A stretch of DNA of 64,000 nucleotides, taken from positions 1,488,001-1,552,000 of the forward strand of contig JAZKJV010006941.1 in NCBI GenBank assembly GCA_037367405.1, in the 5' to 3' direction. Source of the stretch: Ottelia alismoides. Lineage: Eukaryota; Streptophyta; Magnoliopsida; Alismatales; Hydrocharitaceae. Shown here piece after piece: positions 10,400-23,934 of this stretch (position 1 is the first letter of the stretch; each line of letters opens with the position of its first letter). The notes under the pieces were generated by a model that was given only the letters and a program-made list of their open reading frames with translations, did no database searches and was not told where the DNA came from. Made by a program: the position numbers and the translations under genes.

Positions 10400-12335
10400 A
10401 CTACATATATACTTTAGCCATAACTCGTACTTTCACATTTTCTTAATAAGTATGGCTAATAATACTTTAAAATTCTTTTAAAACCTTAATAAAAAGATGT
10501 TATTATTCCTCAAATTCTTTTTGTATGTACTAATTAATAAATCAGGTGAAAATTTTTTTTGCAAAATGTTTGAAAAATAGTTTGAAAATCTTTGTGGAAA
10601 TCTTTTGAAAACTATTTGGAAAACGTTTTGTTACATGTTTTCAACCTTTGTAAAATGTTTGTTTTGAAAATTTTATTTTCTTTGTGTGAAATAAAATGCT
10701 TGAAAATAATTTGCAAATGGTTTGAAAAATGGTTGCAAAGATATTTTGAAAAATCTATCTATACTGTTTGAAAAATCTTTGCAAAATGATTTTCAAATAT
10801 GTGTACATGTTTGTAAAATTGTTTGTAAAAATTATTTTGGACTATAGTTTTCAAAATTATTTGAAAACCCCTTTTCAAATAAGTTTGAGGAATATATACA
10901 TCACACACAAAATCCATTATATATATATGTGTGTATAAATTGACCACTTACCCTTGTAAATTCTTAAAATCCACTTCTTTTAAATATAAAATGCATCCCT
11001 GTGTAAATATTTGTACCTAGTTTTTCTCCAAAATCTGTGTTTTCAAAAATCCTAAAAACATTTGCAAAATTAAAATACCAAAAACATTTGAAAAATCCTT
11101 TTGAAAATACAAAAAATGCATATGCATCATCTTTTCAAAAATCCATAAAAAGTTCAAAATCTTTGAAAATTGCATCACAAAAATGTTTTCTGCATTCTGC
11201 ATAGCATTCACATTTTTCGGATTGAGTTTGAAAGTTGAACAAGTCTAAGTAAAATCGGAGATTGGAGCTGGTTGGACCTTAAAATCTACCTAATAACAGG
11301 AACCTTATAGGAACTGGAATTGAGGTACTTTAGGTCTAGATGACTTAATTCTTTGAGGATCACGAGACTTGGTTCAATGGATTCTTGACTGCCTAAGTAG
11401 AGTATTTTGGAACACACGCACGACTCTTGTTGATAATGACCTAACTTGAACACATGCACCTTTCACATGGCTCAACTCAGTTGGGGTGGTGAGGAGATTG
11501 GATTTGCCGGTATGAGACGCACACAAGTGGAAACATTTATCCTCCTCTAGGGAGGGAAGTGCACCCCAACCCGTCCAGTGATGAGGAATTCTAAAGACAA
11601 GAGAGTGTGGATTGCAATAAAGCTTCAAAAGTGGGATAGCTCAAGGGGAAAACTCCCTATGTATATGTTGTTGTAAATAGTATTTCAAAAAAAGGCAGGC
11701 TTGTACAAAAATAAAATGCCTGCCAAAGTATGTGAATATGTCGTATAGACAATAAGCAAGCTTGAGCATCAAAGTCAAATTATGTGAGCCAGCAGCTGGA
11801 TGACTTGACTACACCGGTCTTGCATCCTAGGATAGGTAGCTACACTGGCTACCATCCATTCTTCTCTCCACCCCCTCCTTTTGAGTTGGTTGCAACTTGA
11901 ACTTAGAAGGGAATACCCCGCTCCTCGAGGAAGGAGTTACTGGATTAGGGAATCAATGGGTTGTCATGCTGGAGAAGTCAGTCTCTTTGTCATTTTAGTT
12001 GGGGAGAGCGACTATCACTTACATTGTACGAGTCAGCTTCATAGTCGGAAGGGTTTGCGTATGAGTTAAAATATTTCTGATCTGGCTATTGAGGAGACTT
12101 GAGTTGGGTTTTGGGATTCTCGAGGCTGTTGGATCTCAAATTCAGTTCTCATTAAGGTTCCGCCCGCACTAAAATTCCAAAGGTCCGACTTTAGCTCCAA
12201 ACTTTGATTTTGTGAAGACAAGTTTAATAATTAAATTTAATCCACATTTCTTCTTTTTCTTTTCTTTGTTTTTTTCTTTTCTGCACTTATTGCATAAGTG
12301 TTTGCTAGGGACTGATAAAGGCAAGTATAGGGCGA
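10400..12335 (+). mobile_element. 3' interior remnant of a second Athila-type copy
   Basis: It lies between LTR A and LTR B and contains no pol sequence. The right half (11220-12335) is unique-looking non-coding DNA ending in a polypyrimidine run and then CTAGGGACTGATAAAGG and CAAGTATAGGG, the polypurine tract immediately before LTR B. The left half is a TTTGAAAA-rich low-complexity tract. No tRNA primer-binding site is visible after LTR A, so A and this segment do not form a simple 5' LTR-interior pair. Deletion or recombination between copies is likely. Confidence 0.65.
10545..10870 (+). repeat. TTTGAAAA-type low-complexity tract
   Basis: Imperfect repeats of GTTTGAAAAAT, CTTTGCAAAAT and CTTTTGAAAACT dominate about 325 bases. 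No coding content. This resembles the simple-sequence spacers often seen in the 3' interior of large gypsy elements. Confidence 0.6.
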
Positions 12336-15300
12336 TGATGAATCTATGTTTCATCATATTTATTCTATCATTTTGGCCTTAAAAACCCTAGTAAATGCGT
12401 GTAAATACGGTTAACTTGTGCATTTTTATCATCCATGCATTTGTGTGTAAATACTATACAAAATACTATTTTTAAAGCCAAAATAATAGAATAAAAAAAT
12501 AAAAGAAAAAGAATAAAATATTGTAAATATTTTATGGCCCAAAATCCCGAGACCTAGGCATCTCGATGACTAGGTCGACAAGGAATAAAGTAAGGGGAGA
12601 TAAGGGCCAAAAATACAATAGGAATACCTTTTATTTAATTCATTCTTTATTCATTTTGGGACCTATTTTTTGTTCTACTTTTTATACCTTAAATAAAGAA
12701 ACATTGTACATAAAAGCTGTAGATAATTAAATATAAAAAATACAAAATTGATTCCATACAAAAATAATGTACAGATAAAAAGATATGACCTGAATAAGAC
12801 TCCAGAATCCCAACTTCCCAGACCTATATCTCTCAAATAAAAACTCGAAACGCATCAAAATCATTTTAATTGTATATAATTCTCAATAAGCTATTTAATG
12901 AAGGTGGTTTCGTATTTTGCGGAGCTACGGTTTGAAAGTTGAGTTTTGGACCCCTATTGTATACTTGTACAGTTTAAAATATTCATTTTATTAATTATTT
13001 TTATACTTTTATATTTTTATAATTTTGTAAATACTATTTATAATATATATGTATATTAACACTTGAGTAAAAACACAAAGAAAATATAAAAATAAAATAC
13101 ATGTATAAAATACATAGATGAATTACTTGTACTTAGACCTATATAAATAATACATCTATTTATTTATTTATTTATACACAACACTTAAAAAAATAAAAAA
13201 AATATTTAAGTGTATAAAAATATTTTATAAATTTTTAAAATAATAAACAATGATAATTAAAATTAAATACACAAAATAAAAAAATTAATAAAATATATAT
13301 GTATGTGTACCTATATAGGCTACAAAAGGTAACTTGTATTTTTACACCTCATAAAAATAAATTAAATATATAATAAAATAATTCATAAAATAATAAACAT
13401 TTTTTATTTTATGACTAAAAATAAATAAATTCATTTTCTATTTTTATTTGAATTTACAATTCTTTTTCCAGAGGTTTTTCCTGGTTGGTCCACATGGACC
13501 AACCAGGAGGTTCGGACAGTTGACCTCCGGCCAATTGTCTGACCCCCCTCTGTTGCCTTGTCAGACCTCATTTTTACTCCGATTCACGGATTTTTCGAGG
13601 CTTGTGCTTTCACCAAATGACTCCGCTTCCTTCTTGACTTTTAATCCCCAGTAATCGAGGATTCACACTAGCATCTCTCCTTGGGGAGTGGATCGCTGCG
13701 TTGCCTCTGGCACCTCCTTCTTTTTGTCACCTCGTCAACGAGTATAAACTGACCCCCTATGTTCCTTCGATTCTTGATCACTCTTCCGCCGTTCGTTCTT
13801 TGACCTAGGGTTCTAGATACCTCCCTGATGATAGCAAGAGTGGTTTGCACCCGTTGGTAGGAGTCGAAGGCATCGAATTGAGGTAGATCCACCTCGCTGG
13901 AGATACGCCGCCACGCTCGTCGTCGGCGCATCTTGGGTGAGCGTTTTTTCCATTTTCATTTCTTTTGTGCTCTTTAGGATCTCAGTAGTTAGGTTTAGCT
14001 AAAGAAGGCATCGATCTGATCTCAATCATCATAAAATCACCTTAATCACGTGTGGCCGAGCTCGAGTTCTTTCCGGCTGTAGCTGACCACCCCTCGCTTT
14101 TCCGCACCCGTTCCATCCTCCCACGTAGTCGAGGCATTTTTCCCCCGACTTCTTGACCATTTCTTGCAGGTACCCGGAGCAATACACGTGCCTAGGGCGA
14201 TTCTGATCTTCGTCGGAGGTACCTGGGACCCCCCTCTTCTCCGACGTCACAGGGGAGCTCCAGTGGCCGCCGCCGCCTTTTGACGCCCCCAGCATCGAGA
14301 GTGGACCTGCAGGATTCATCGCGAATCATCAGGGGAGCTCCAGGTGCCCAGGAGCTTGAGCTTTGGCCGATCCAAGCTCGCCAAGCTCGAGTTCTTGGCA
14401 CGTTCTTGCAGACAGCCCCAGCACCGTCGGATCTTCCCCATTCCTCCAGATCTCGCCACCGTCGTTGGATCGCCCCCACTGCCCACCGTTCGATCTTCAG
14501 GTGTGAACTAATCGTGGCCGTCGAGACGAAGCATCATCGGGCCCTATCGTCGTGACACGTGTCAAGTGAAGAATCATCTACCGTCCGATCGACTTTGTTG
14601 GGTATTTTGCAGAATTAGCCCAGCCATTTTTGTTATTTAATTATTAGCATATAAACTTTCCTTGATCGCTTTAATATTTTTGTAATATTTGCATTCCACC
14701 CCTCACACTTTTGGTTATTACATTCAGGTCCCTGTCCACGTCACCTCACGTGACCCGTGCACGTGGGGTGGGGGACATTTTGCAAGGGACCCCCTACAGG
14801 TTTTGCTATTTCATTTTAGTCCAAGAAAAATTTTGTTAAGTGTATTAATTTTGGTGAATTTCCAATTAAGCCCCCACCTTCTAAGTATTTGCAGACAGGT
14901 CCTCATAAGTCACGTGCCTTACACATGTGACTTTGGAATTTTTGCACTTGTACCCCTGTAGAGCTTGGAATTTGTATTTTGACCAAGAAATATTTTTATT
15001 GTGTTATATATTTTGTGGAAAAATTGCATGTAACCCCGTAGACTTCTAGATATTTACAAAAATACCCCTCTTAGTGTTGATTTTTCTCTTTGTTGTTTAC
15101 ATTTATTTCATGCATCTATAAAATCATGAAAATTCCCAAAAATATACCATAGCTTCCTGTTTTGTTGCTCTTTCACGCTATATTTTTATTTTGCATTTTT
15201 ATAGTATTTTAATATTTTTAAAAATTCAAAAAATGCATTTTCAGCTCTGTTTGCATTAGAAAACACTAAAAATTATCAAAACTCCTTGAAAAATTCCAAA

Positions 15301-16133
15301 AATGTTATATTATGTGTCTTTTAGTGTGTTTTAACTACAATCCAAAAATCACTAAAAAAATTCAAAAGAAAACCCTTAAAAATAGCAAAACTCCTTGAAA
15401 CTTTAGAAAAATATTAAAAATTCCAGAAAATCCTAAAAATCTAATTTTTATCTTCGAATTTTCTCTATTCTATTATATTTAATTTAAAATTAGTTTAAGG
15501 AATTTTGGACACTATTTGATATTTTTAATCCTCATTTTAGTTTCAGTCTTTTATTTTATTCACTATTTTCAGTATTTTTATCTTTAAAAATACCAAAAAA
15601 ATTAAGAAAATCTAAAAAAGTCACAAAAACATTAGAAAAGTACAAAAAGCCCAAATAGATTTCATTTCCCGAATTTTGCTTATTTTTACATATTTTTATA
15701 AATATATTATCTCTTTCTTTTCTTATTTTTATATATATTCTACTTTATAAATTTAAAAAATATAAAATATAAAAAGAAAAATATAAATTCAGAAATTAAA
15801 AATCAAAATACAAAAATATAAATTAAAAATAAAATAAAAATATAAATTAAAAAAACCTCTAAAAAGTTCAAATTGGCTAAGTGATTCACAAGACATAAGG
15901 CGCTTGACTTTTGTTTAGCCCGCTTCAGTCCTTGCTTCCTGTGTTAGACCCCTACTTGCTTGCCATTATACATTCTTAGTAGGGTATAATAAATTTTAAT
16001 CCTTGTTCTTAATTACTTGATTATCTGTGTGGGTTAATTGTTGGTAAACGAGAAGGTTTGAGTAGCCGCCTCAGCGATAGTGAGCCTGATTTGTCAGGCC
16101 ATTATTAAGCGGCTCCCGTCTCTTCGTTTTTCA
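12336..16133 (+). mobile_element. Athila-type LTR B (3' LTR), 3.8 kb
   Basis: It begins TGATGAATCTATG after the polypurine tract and ends ...CGTTTTTCA. It shares with LTR A the start hairpin, the AAAACCCTAGTAAATG block, the GACCTAGGCATCTCGATGA block, the palindrome, the GC-rich centre, the TTGCA/CCCCT array and the terminal block with GGGTTAATTGTTGG. It is clearly diverged from A by many substitutions and small indels, so the two are not a fresh LTR pair. Confidence 0.85.
13480..13507. promoter_or_regulatory. near-perfect palindrome in LTR B, G-box core decayed
   Basis: Half-site CCTGGTTGGTCCAC faces its reverse complement over 28 bases, with one central mismatch that changes CACGTG to CACATG. 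That is the change expected from deamination of a methylated CpG. The adjacent W-box pair at 13519-13535 (GTTGAC...GGCCAAT) is also degenerate. Confidence 0.6.
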
Positions 16134-17748
16134 AAGAGTCCGGATAAGACTCCAATCACACAAGGGTTGAGGTCAAACAGGATGAGGCAAAATTATGGCT
16201 CAAGAAGAGAGTCATCTTGAGCCAGACCGGGGATGCTGACCCTTACAGTGATATGGGTGAAAATGAGCTGCAAGATCCAGCTGAAGAAGGTTAGGATGAT
16301 CCATGATCGTGATGCAGATGATGCGAAACAAGAAAAAGGACTCAACAAATGAAAAGAAGAAAACGACTCAAAAATTGCTAACTCACAGTAAAGAGAAACA
16401 TATTAGATTCACTATCGGCAATCAAACACAAAGCATAATCCAGTTCACCAACTCGACACTATGAAGACCGTAAGAGATCGGTCAATTATCTATTCAATTT
16501 TAGAGTGGTTGTATCCTAGTTGGCAAAATTACACCTACTAGAATATCAGAACCACTTCATCTAAGGTCGTAGGCAAGTTCTTGCAGCAAGTATCATGGAC
16601 CAAGAATCAACCCATGCACTTAGGGCACAAGTCCAAGGATGGGGGCGTTAGTCCTTAATGTGCATTACTCAGTCAGAATACAACCTGCAGACAAGGTAGG
16701 AGTTGCTCTTCCCAAGATAATGAAATCCAATTACGTTTGATTTTATGATCAAAGAGAATTAGCAATCCTGATTTTATTTTGATTATCATTTTTTTGGATA
16801 TTTTTCATGCACGTGTCCTAATCAGTTTTAATTCCTTTAGAATCCTAGGTGATCAAAATCAAAGGGAGAGAGTTGGAAAAGTAATTTAAGCAATAATCAA
16901 TTATGCATGCTAAGATAGATGATGCTCACCTTGCTTCCAGTTCTCTTCGTGTAGGATGCTAGACAGGAATTAAAACCTACAATATATGCAAATGCAATTG
17001 ATGAATTGTCCAAGATAGAAATTGCTATTATTCACGAAGAAATGATTCTATTCACTCCGAGATAGAACCCAAAAGTCCGATCTTGGAGACTCTTCGATGC
17101 CCACAACAATGGATCCTGCAAGTACTGTGTAGAGTCTCTCGCAGTGCTCGGTTCTAGGTCTAAGTGAAAAGTAATTAAGTTTGACTAACTCCAAGCAAGT
17201 ATATATTGGTGCATGCAATAAATTAGGGCTTTGTACTTAATCTAATGTCAAGCAACCCTATACTTAGGCTCAATCACACAAAATAAATAAGAAAGCGAAA
17301 AACTCAAAATATGGGAAACAATTAAAAGAAAGCGGACAAGAAAAACCGACGAGGCCCCCAGGAGAATAGAAACTCGGGCAATGGACCTCGTGAAGTAGCT
17401 ATGTCCTAGATAGTCTGAATTATTACAAATTCAATTTATCTCTCTCTCACTTAAATAACAAAATAAAAATAAAATAAAAACACAAAGGCACTATCTTCAA
17501 AAATCTCAAATCCCTCTTTTGTCACTTTTTTCTCGTCGGTTTGTGCTGAAAAGCCAACTTCGCTTCACGTGGGTGCGTAGGCCTCCTATGAGCACCTCCC
17601 TCGATTCATGATCCCTCGCAATAAGATCAAACAAGGAATATGGTTAGAAAATTCAAAATAAATCAAATAAAATGAGAAAAAATAAATAATAGATAAGAGG
17701 AACACAAATCAATCTATGATGTTGTTCCCCAGCAATGGTACCATTTGT
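16134..17748 (-). mobile_element. interior/leader remnant belonging to minus-strand LTR C, with unassigned left part
   Basis: The right end, next to LTR C, is the leader of a minus-strand Athila-type element because a primer-binding site is present (17726-17743). The rest is AT-rich and non-coding, except for a short open frame at about 16153-16293 on the plus strand. That frame reads KLWLKKRVILSQTGDADPYS and ends at a stop; I do not recognise it. Where the LTR C interior stops and something else begins cannot be fixed by eye. Confidence 0.5.
17726..17743 (-). other. primer-binding site, tRNA-Asp type
   Basis: On the minus strand the sequence TGGTACCATTGCTGGGGA starts five bases after the LTR end (...GAGTTTCA). 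It matches the tRNA-Asp primer-binding site known for Athila/Tat elements (TGGCGCCGTTGCCGGGG) at 13 of 17 positions. All four differences are transitions at CpG positions. This orients LTR C as a 5' LTR on the minus strand. Confidence 0.75.
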
Positions 17749-20700
17749 TGAAACTCTTTTGGCGAGAGTCTAATGTATCCTCACAAGGTGAGAATAATGT
17801 CGTAGCGACCGCTCACGAAAGGACAATCATACAACAATTAACCCACAAATAGATGAAGCAATGCAAAGCAAAAATGCGGAGTTAAAATTTATTATAATTC
17901 TACAAATAGTATGTATATGTGTAAGTACTTTTAGAGGTTGAAAATCAAGGACACACGTGATAGATTGGGAAATTAAATCCAAAATTATCCTCTTAGTCTC
18001 TTTTTTATTGTATTTTTGCGTGGGTTTTAAATTATGTATATTTATGGATTTTATATTTTATATTTTTTTAAAAAAATATAATTTTTATTTTCTTTTTATA
18101 TTTTCTTATTTTTTAAATTTCCTTTTTCTTATAATTAGTTGTAATGTGTATGTAATATATAAGTATACTACATATAATATAGATAATAAATATACCAAAT
18201 AAAGACAAATTTTGGAAAATACCCCAAGGTACAATCCTTTTTATTTTTTTAAGGTCCTAAAAATATATATTTTTTCATATTTTTATAATTATTATTTTTA
18301 TAGTGATATAAGTAAATGTAACTATATATAATATAAGCTAGTTTATATATAGCTATAATTACTACAATTGTACCAAATAAAATAATTTTATCTTTTTATA
18401 TTCTGTTATATTTTTTATACTTTTCTTGTAATTTTTGCTATTTTTTGTATTTTAAATTGAATAAAAATGTCAAAATAATTACTTATATTAATAGGACGAT
18501 TTATTTTAAAATTTAAAAATGGCTAAATAGCTTAAAAATTCCCAAAACTATTTTTGATATATATTATATAATATAAGTACAATACAGAAATAGAAAAAAA
18601 AAATATTTTTGATTTCTTTAGGATTTTTTATAATTCTTATAAGGATTTTAGAGTTTTTTAATTTTTAGTGATTTTATTTTTTATATTCGGAAATTTTTGG
18701 TTCGCGATTGCAAAATACAATAATAAATAACACCTATTATTTTTGGATTTTTTTTTCAAAACATTTTTCTATTTTTTTTACTTTTAATGCAAATAGGGAA
18801 TAAATGCAGTCTTTTTGAATTTTTATAAATAGTAAAATATAATAAAATGTCTAGATAAAAATATATGTGAAGAAATACATTCTAAGGCATATATATTATT
18901 TTTCCTAAGATTTTTAGAGCATAATAACTATTTTTAATAAAAAAAATGAACAAAATAAAATAATTACATGGTAGAGACCTATTTGCAAATATCGGGCAAT
19001 ATTCTTTGGTTTTAGAATCCCTTAAAGAACTATAGGTCTAATCACGCAAAATGACCATATATATGCAATTAATAACACTTGCTAGGGGTATTTTTGTAAT
19101 TAACAAAAAGTTACATGGTCCACATGCAAATTAACCAAAAACTATTACATTGTATCTGGCATTTAATGGACTAAATAGAAATAGAAGAAATTCAAGGTCC
19201 CATACAAAATGCCCGCCCCCTCACGCGTACAGGCACACGAGGTGACAAGGCAGGCAACTAAAGTGCAAATGAAAGAACTCTAGGGGTCTTATTGCAGATT
19301 TTACAAAAAACTATAGTTAAACATATAATTGTTTTTATACCAAAAAATACAAACGGTACAGGGAGATATGGAAAAATTACCCCCGCATGGTCGATCCAAT
19401 GGCTGCGATGATTTCACTTGATGCGTGTCGTCCTCTGGTCACGTGATGCTGGTTCGAGGATCTGCGACGAAGATTAGATCTCGGGCGAGATCTGATGGTG
19501 ATGGTGTGGCAAGATCCAATGAAGGATATACAGTCTGGAGTCGACTCCTGATCCGACAGCGGAGGCTAGGGTTGGAAGAACATGGAGGAAACTCCACTTG
19601 AGCGAGCTTTCTCCAGCGATATCTCCCTCCTCAGATGATACTGGTGCTACCAATGGGTGCAAAATGTGCCTGAGGTCACTCCGCAGCGGCTGAAGTGCAC
19701 AACAAGGTTCCAACGCCCAACGATGGGGCCCTGGAGCTCAAGGAAGAAGTGTAGTATCTAGAGCCTGGTCCTCGACAAAACTCGACCCAAATGGGGTCTT
19801 TAGCCTCCAGTACCTGCAAAGGAAGCACAAACACGCAAAAATAAGGGTCATGGGGGACTTATTGGGTGGAAACGAGGTGGAATGACGTCAAAGTAGAGCT
19901 CTCCGACGAGCGACGAAGGAGAAGAGTCGTACTCCTGATCAAAGGGGGGTCAGGGTGATTAGGATGGAGTAAGGCATAGGGAAGCGATAGGGAAATGAGG
20001 CAGTGATGGAATGGGAGTCGAAATGTAGCTAGTCACGGTGAAAATAGTGTCCGGAGCGGAGTTCCGGAAAACTATGGGGATACAATTCTATGCTATTATG
20101 ATGAACTAAAATGCGAAATAAAAGAAATAATTCAAAGCTACAGCTAAGGGCTACATAAATCTAGCATTATCTATGGCTCAACCACCCAGAGCGAGAGCCG
20201 AAGACACCATCAGCCAGAGGAGGTCCGATGAGATATGGGTCATGCTCTTCCACGCCGCGCACACGCTGCAAATCCTCTGGGATAAGTTGTCACCTTCTTT
20301 GACACAGATTGGGAAGGATATGGGGAGTATAGTAAGTACGAACAAACCAAATTTGAAATGGACTCCGGTGGGGGTATATATATAGGCATGGTTTGGATTG
20401 AGGTGACAATTCGATATGATGATCCTTCGATCGAGATGACATGCTGGTGTGAAAGAGCGTCGAACGAGGTACAAAAGTCAAGAAGGAATCAGTCCGAGAA
20501 GGTGGAAGGGTTAACAGGAAAATTTTGAGGAAGTCAATGATCTAGGTTTGTCAGTCGCAAACTTATGGAGGAGCGGGAGTTGACCGAGGTCAACTCTGAC
20601 TGCACCCCCATTGGTCCGCGTAGGACAGAAGAAGACAAACATGAAATTAAAACCTTTATTAATTCAAATTAAAATAATGAATGATTTTATTAACTTTAGG

Positions 20701-21762
20701 TGAAATAAAAAATATTTATTATTTTATGTAGTATTTTAATATGATTTTTATTTATTTTTGTAATTGAATTTATTATAAGTTACCTTTTGCAAGTATAAAT
20801 ATATGTATATTTACCTATATAGTATGTATTATATTTTTATTTTCAATTTTAGATTTCATGATTTTATATACATAATTTATACATTTATAATTTATTTAAA
20901 TACACTTAAGTATATTTTTATTGTATTTTTCTGAAGTTGTTATACTTTAATAAATATGTATATTTATTATAGGTATGAGTAATTCGTCTATGTATTTTTT
21001 TATACTTATATATTATTATTATTTTAATGGTTTTATTTTATTTTAGTATGTACAAATGTATAAATAATATTTACAAAATTATAAAAATATAAGAGAATGA
21101 AAAATATAAAGAATAAATATAGTGAATATAATATACAAGTATATTGTACAATAGAGGTCTAAAACCTAACTTTTGCATCTTTACTCCAAATTAAATGAAG
21201 CCACTTTCATTAAGTATCTTATTAAATTTTATATACACTTAAAGTGAGTCTGGTTAATTTTGATGTGATATGAAGATGATACATGTCTGTAAAATTTGGA
21301 TTTTAACTATTTGTTCTGAGTGTTTAAGGCACATTGTGCATTATTTTTGTATGAAATAAAATTTGTATTTTTCTTTGTATTTTTATCTATAATTTTCATT
21401 TACACAGTTTATTGATTTTATGTATAATTAATACATAATAAATTAGGTCCCAAAATGGACTTTTTGGGGAATTAAAAATTAGTGTTTTATTGTATTTTTG
21501 GCCCTTATCCCCCCTTACTTTATTCCTTATCAACCCAGTCATCATGATGCCTAGGTCTTGGAGTTTAGGGTCATTCAATACCTATGGTATTTCATTTTTT
21601 TTCGTTACTCTTTTAGTTTGGCTTTAAATATTATATTTTATACAATATTTACACTGTAAATAAGAGAGATTATTTTATACAAGATAATGCTATATACATG
21701 CATTTAGCTAGGCTTTAAAGGCTAAAATAAAAGAATAAATGTGATGAAAAGGAGATTCATCA
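17749..21762 (-). mobile_element. Athila-type LTR C (5' LTR, minus strand), 4.0 kb
   Basis: Reading on the minus strand it starts TGATGAATCTCCTTTTCATCA at 21762 and ends ...AAAGAGTTTCA at 17749, followed by the primer-binding site. It has the same module order as A and B in reverse: the CCTAGGCATCATGATGAC block, an AT-rich part, the W-box inverted repeat (20579-20594), the GC-rich block (about 19380-20640), the TTGCA/CCCCT array, and the end block with GGGTTAATTGTTG. The sequence right of 21762 lacks a polypurine tract, as expected outside a 5' LTR. Confidence 0.82.
20579..20626. promoter_or_regulatory. W-box inverted repeat and degenerate G-box palindrome in LTR C
   Basis: GTTGAC-4 nt-GTCAAC at 20579-20594 is intact. 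The neighbouring G-box palindrome is reduced to TTGGTCCGCGTAGGAC (20611-20626). Position and order match LTRs A, B and D. Confidence 0.5.
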
Positions 21763-23180
21763 GTGGATGAAGCTTATCAAATTTTCGAGAAAATGATAAA
21801 CGAACGCTAGAGCCAAACCACAATAGGCCTCCAACCGCAACTCCTCTCGTACATCGATATCGCCTCCAGTTCTTCCAAGGTAAGTACACGCTTTGGTCCT
21901 CTCTATCCTCATTTGTTCTCAAAGAACTCGAGTCTCTCTATGTATGCATTTCAGTTTTCCAAATCGTGGTTCATTTGAGTATTCGTTTGAAGGAATTCTG
22001 ATGCAACATCTGTTATGAGTTCGACCCCGGACATATCTAGGTAAAATGAATTAAATCGAGCCACTCCTTGAGGAGATATCCGACTCGATTCGAATCGACT
22101 CATCATCGATCGTATTACAACGAATCAATATTAAACTAGCCGAATACGCGTTCTTCAATCGATGTATGGGTTAATTTTAAATTATTTTTCTTGAGCTTTA
22201 TAATATTTATAGAGATAAATTAATTTTTCATTATCATTTGAGCTTTCTAAACTAGCATAAATAAAAATTGTTAAATAATATTGATAATATAAAAGATAAT
22301 TTTGAAATGTTTTATAGAGAAAGTATGTGTTATCTAATTTGTGTCATCTAATTTTCTAAAATATGTCTATTTTTGCATGTCAGGTTGGGCCAAGCTTTAT
22401 GGCACATGTCCACTATCCACCCATTTAATTAGTAGGCATGACTGCCCCTTTCATCAAATTTTGCGTCTAAAACCTGACCGTTAAGTAGCCAAGTTCCTGA
22501 CCTATTTGTCATGTCTACACAATTATTGAATATGCCATGACAAGATGAATCCAACAAAAAATCATTTTGTTTAGTAAGAAATGGTTATGAATTGTTGTAA
22601 ATTTTGGAACTAAAGATATTGGCATTTTATTAAAACTATCATCAATTCTCAGCTTCCATCATTAATACCAATTTATCATGATTAAAGTCTACTGATGATT
22701 AATGTACACAAATCATAATTAGAAACTTAATTATGTTTAATATATGCTAATTGTAGTTAAAGATTCTTAATCTTAATCATCACTATCTAGTACAAGCAAT
22801 ATTTAGTTAATTGTTGTTAATAAAATTATAGAAAATTAGATAGACATAAGCAAGATCATGGGTTGTTTAGCCTACCGTTTCCAAGATGACATGGCTAAGG
22901 ACTAGGATAATATGTCGGCATGACTCGACAATGAGGAGGGCACCTCATAGGTAAAGTGAGGACCTAGCCTGCAAATACCCTCTACCCCTTAATTTATGTT
23001 GTCCATCCATTTCACTAACCATCCTATATGTAAGAATGTGAGGCTAAGAACGGCATGTAATCTTAATTAGAGTTATATACAACTAGTAGAAGTTTTCATT
23101 CTTTGGTATATTAGTATTAACATCATATAGAAACTTGAATAAAGTCCTATATGTGTGTACAGAGTTAAACCATCTATAAA
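21763..23180. other. intergenic AT-rich DNA, no gene called
   Basis: Immediately right of LTR C one plus-strand frame reads VDEAYQIFEKMINER, then a stop, then an open stretch to a GTAAGT donor-like site at 21881. This could be a remnant of a host exon disrupted by the insertion, but it is too short to assign. The rest is AT-rich, with stops in all frames and no recognisable element. Confidence 0.4.
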
Positions 23181-23545
23181 CACCGGGACGAAGCCAGAAA
23201 TTTTTACCTGGGGGGCCAAATTATTGAGACTACACACATACATATACACATATACATACGTATACATGTAGATACATTATATATATAAAGTTTATCTATG
23301 TTATTATTTATCGTTTTAATTATTAGCATTTATTTGCAAGGAATTCTTACAAAGATACACCTATAAACTTACGATTTCACATAAATATCCAAACTGACAT
23401 TATATGGACAAAAAGGTCCTTACAAAATTCTGGAAATCACAAAAACTTTTATTAATATGATGTTAAGTAGTACCATTAAATATAATATTTTTAAAAAGTA
23501 AAATTATATCACACTTAATGTAGAGATGCAAAGGGATATATATAT

Positions 23546-23929
23546 GGGTAAAATGGGGCTGCCCCCAGGGGGTAGCTAACTTAGCTACCCCCGCCCCATT
23601 TTCTCCATCTTTTTAATTTTTTTTAAAAATTTCTTCCATGAATATTCATCACTATATCCATATATTGTGTCATTAAAATTTCGTGTGAAACAGAGACTCC
23701 TACGACCTCCATCCAGACAGTCATTTTTTTAACGGTAACAGGATTTTTTAAATCGACCCCGTTTGGATGGAGGTCGTAGGAGTCTCTATTTCGCATGAAA
23801 TTTGAATGACATAATATAGGTATTTAATAATGAATTTACACGGTTTTAGATTTCAAAAAAAATAAAAAAAATTTGTGAAAAAAGGACGGGGGGAGCTAAG
23901 TTAGCTCCCCCTAGGGGGCATACACATTT

Positions 23930-23934
<5 letters not shown>
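23546..23934 (+). mobile_element. foldback MITE, copy 1 (389 bp)
   Basis: It begins GGGTAAAATGGGGCTGCCCC and ends with the reverse complement of GGGTAAAATGTGTATGCCCC. The two halves pair along most of their length, with a strong central stem (about 23694-23721 with 23763-23791: GAGACTCCTACGACCTCCAT and its complement). It is flanked by TATATA on the left and a long (TA)n run on the right, so target duplication is masked by the TA repeat. Three further copies lie at 57563, 58023 and 58612. No coding capacity. Confidence 0.85.
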
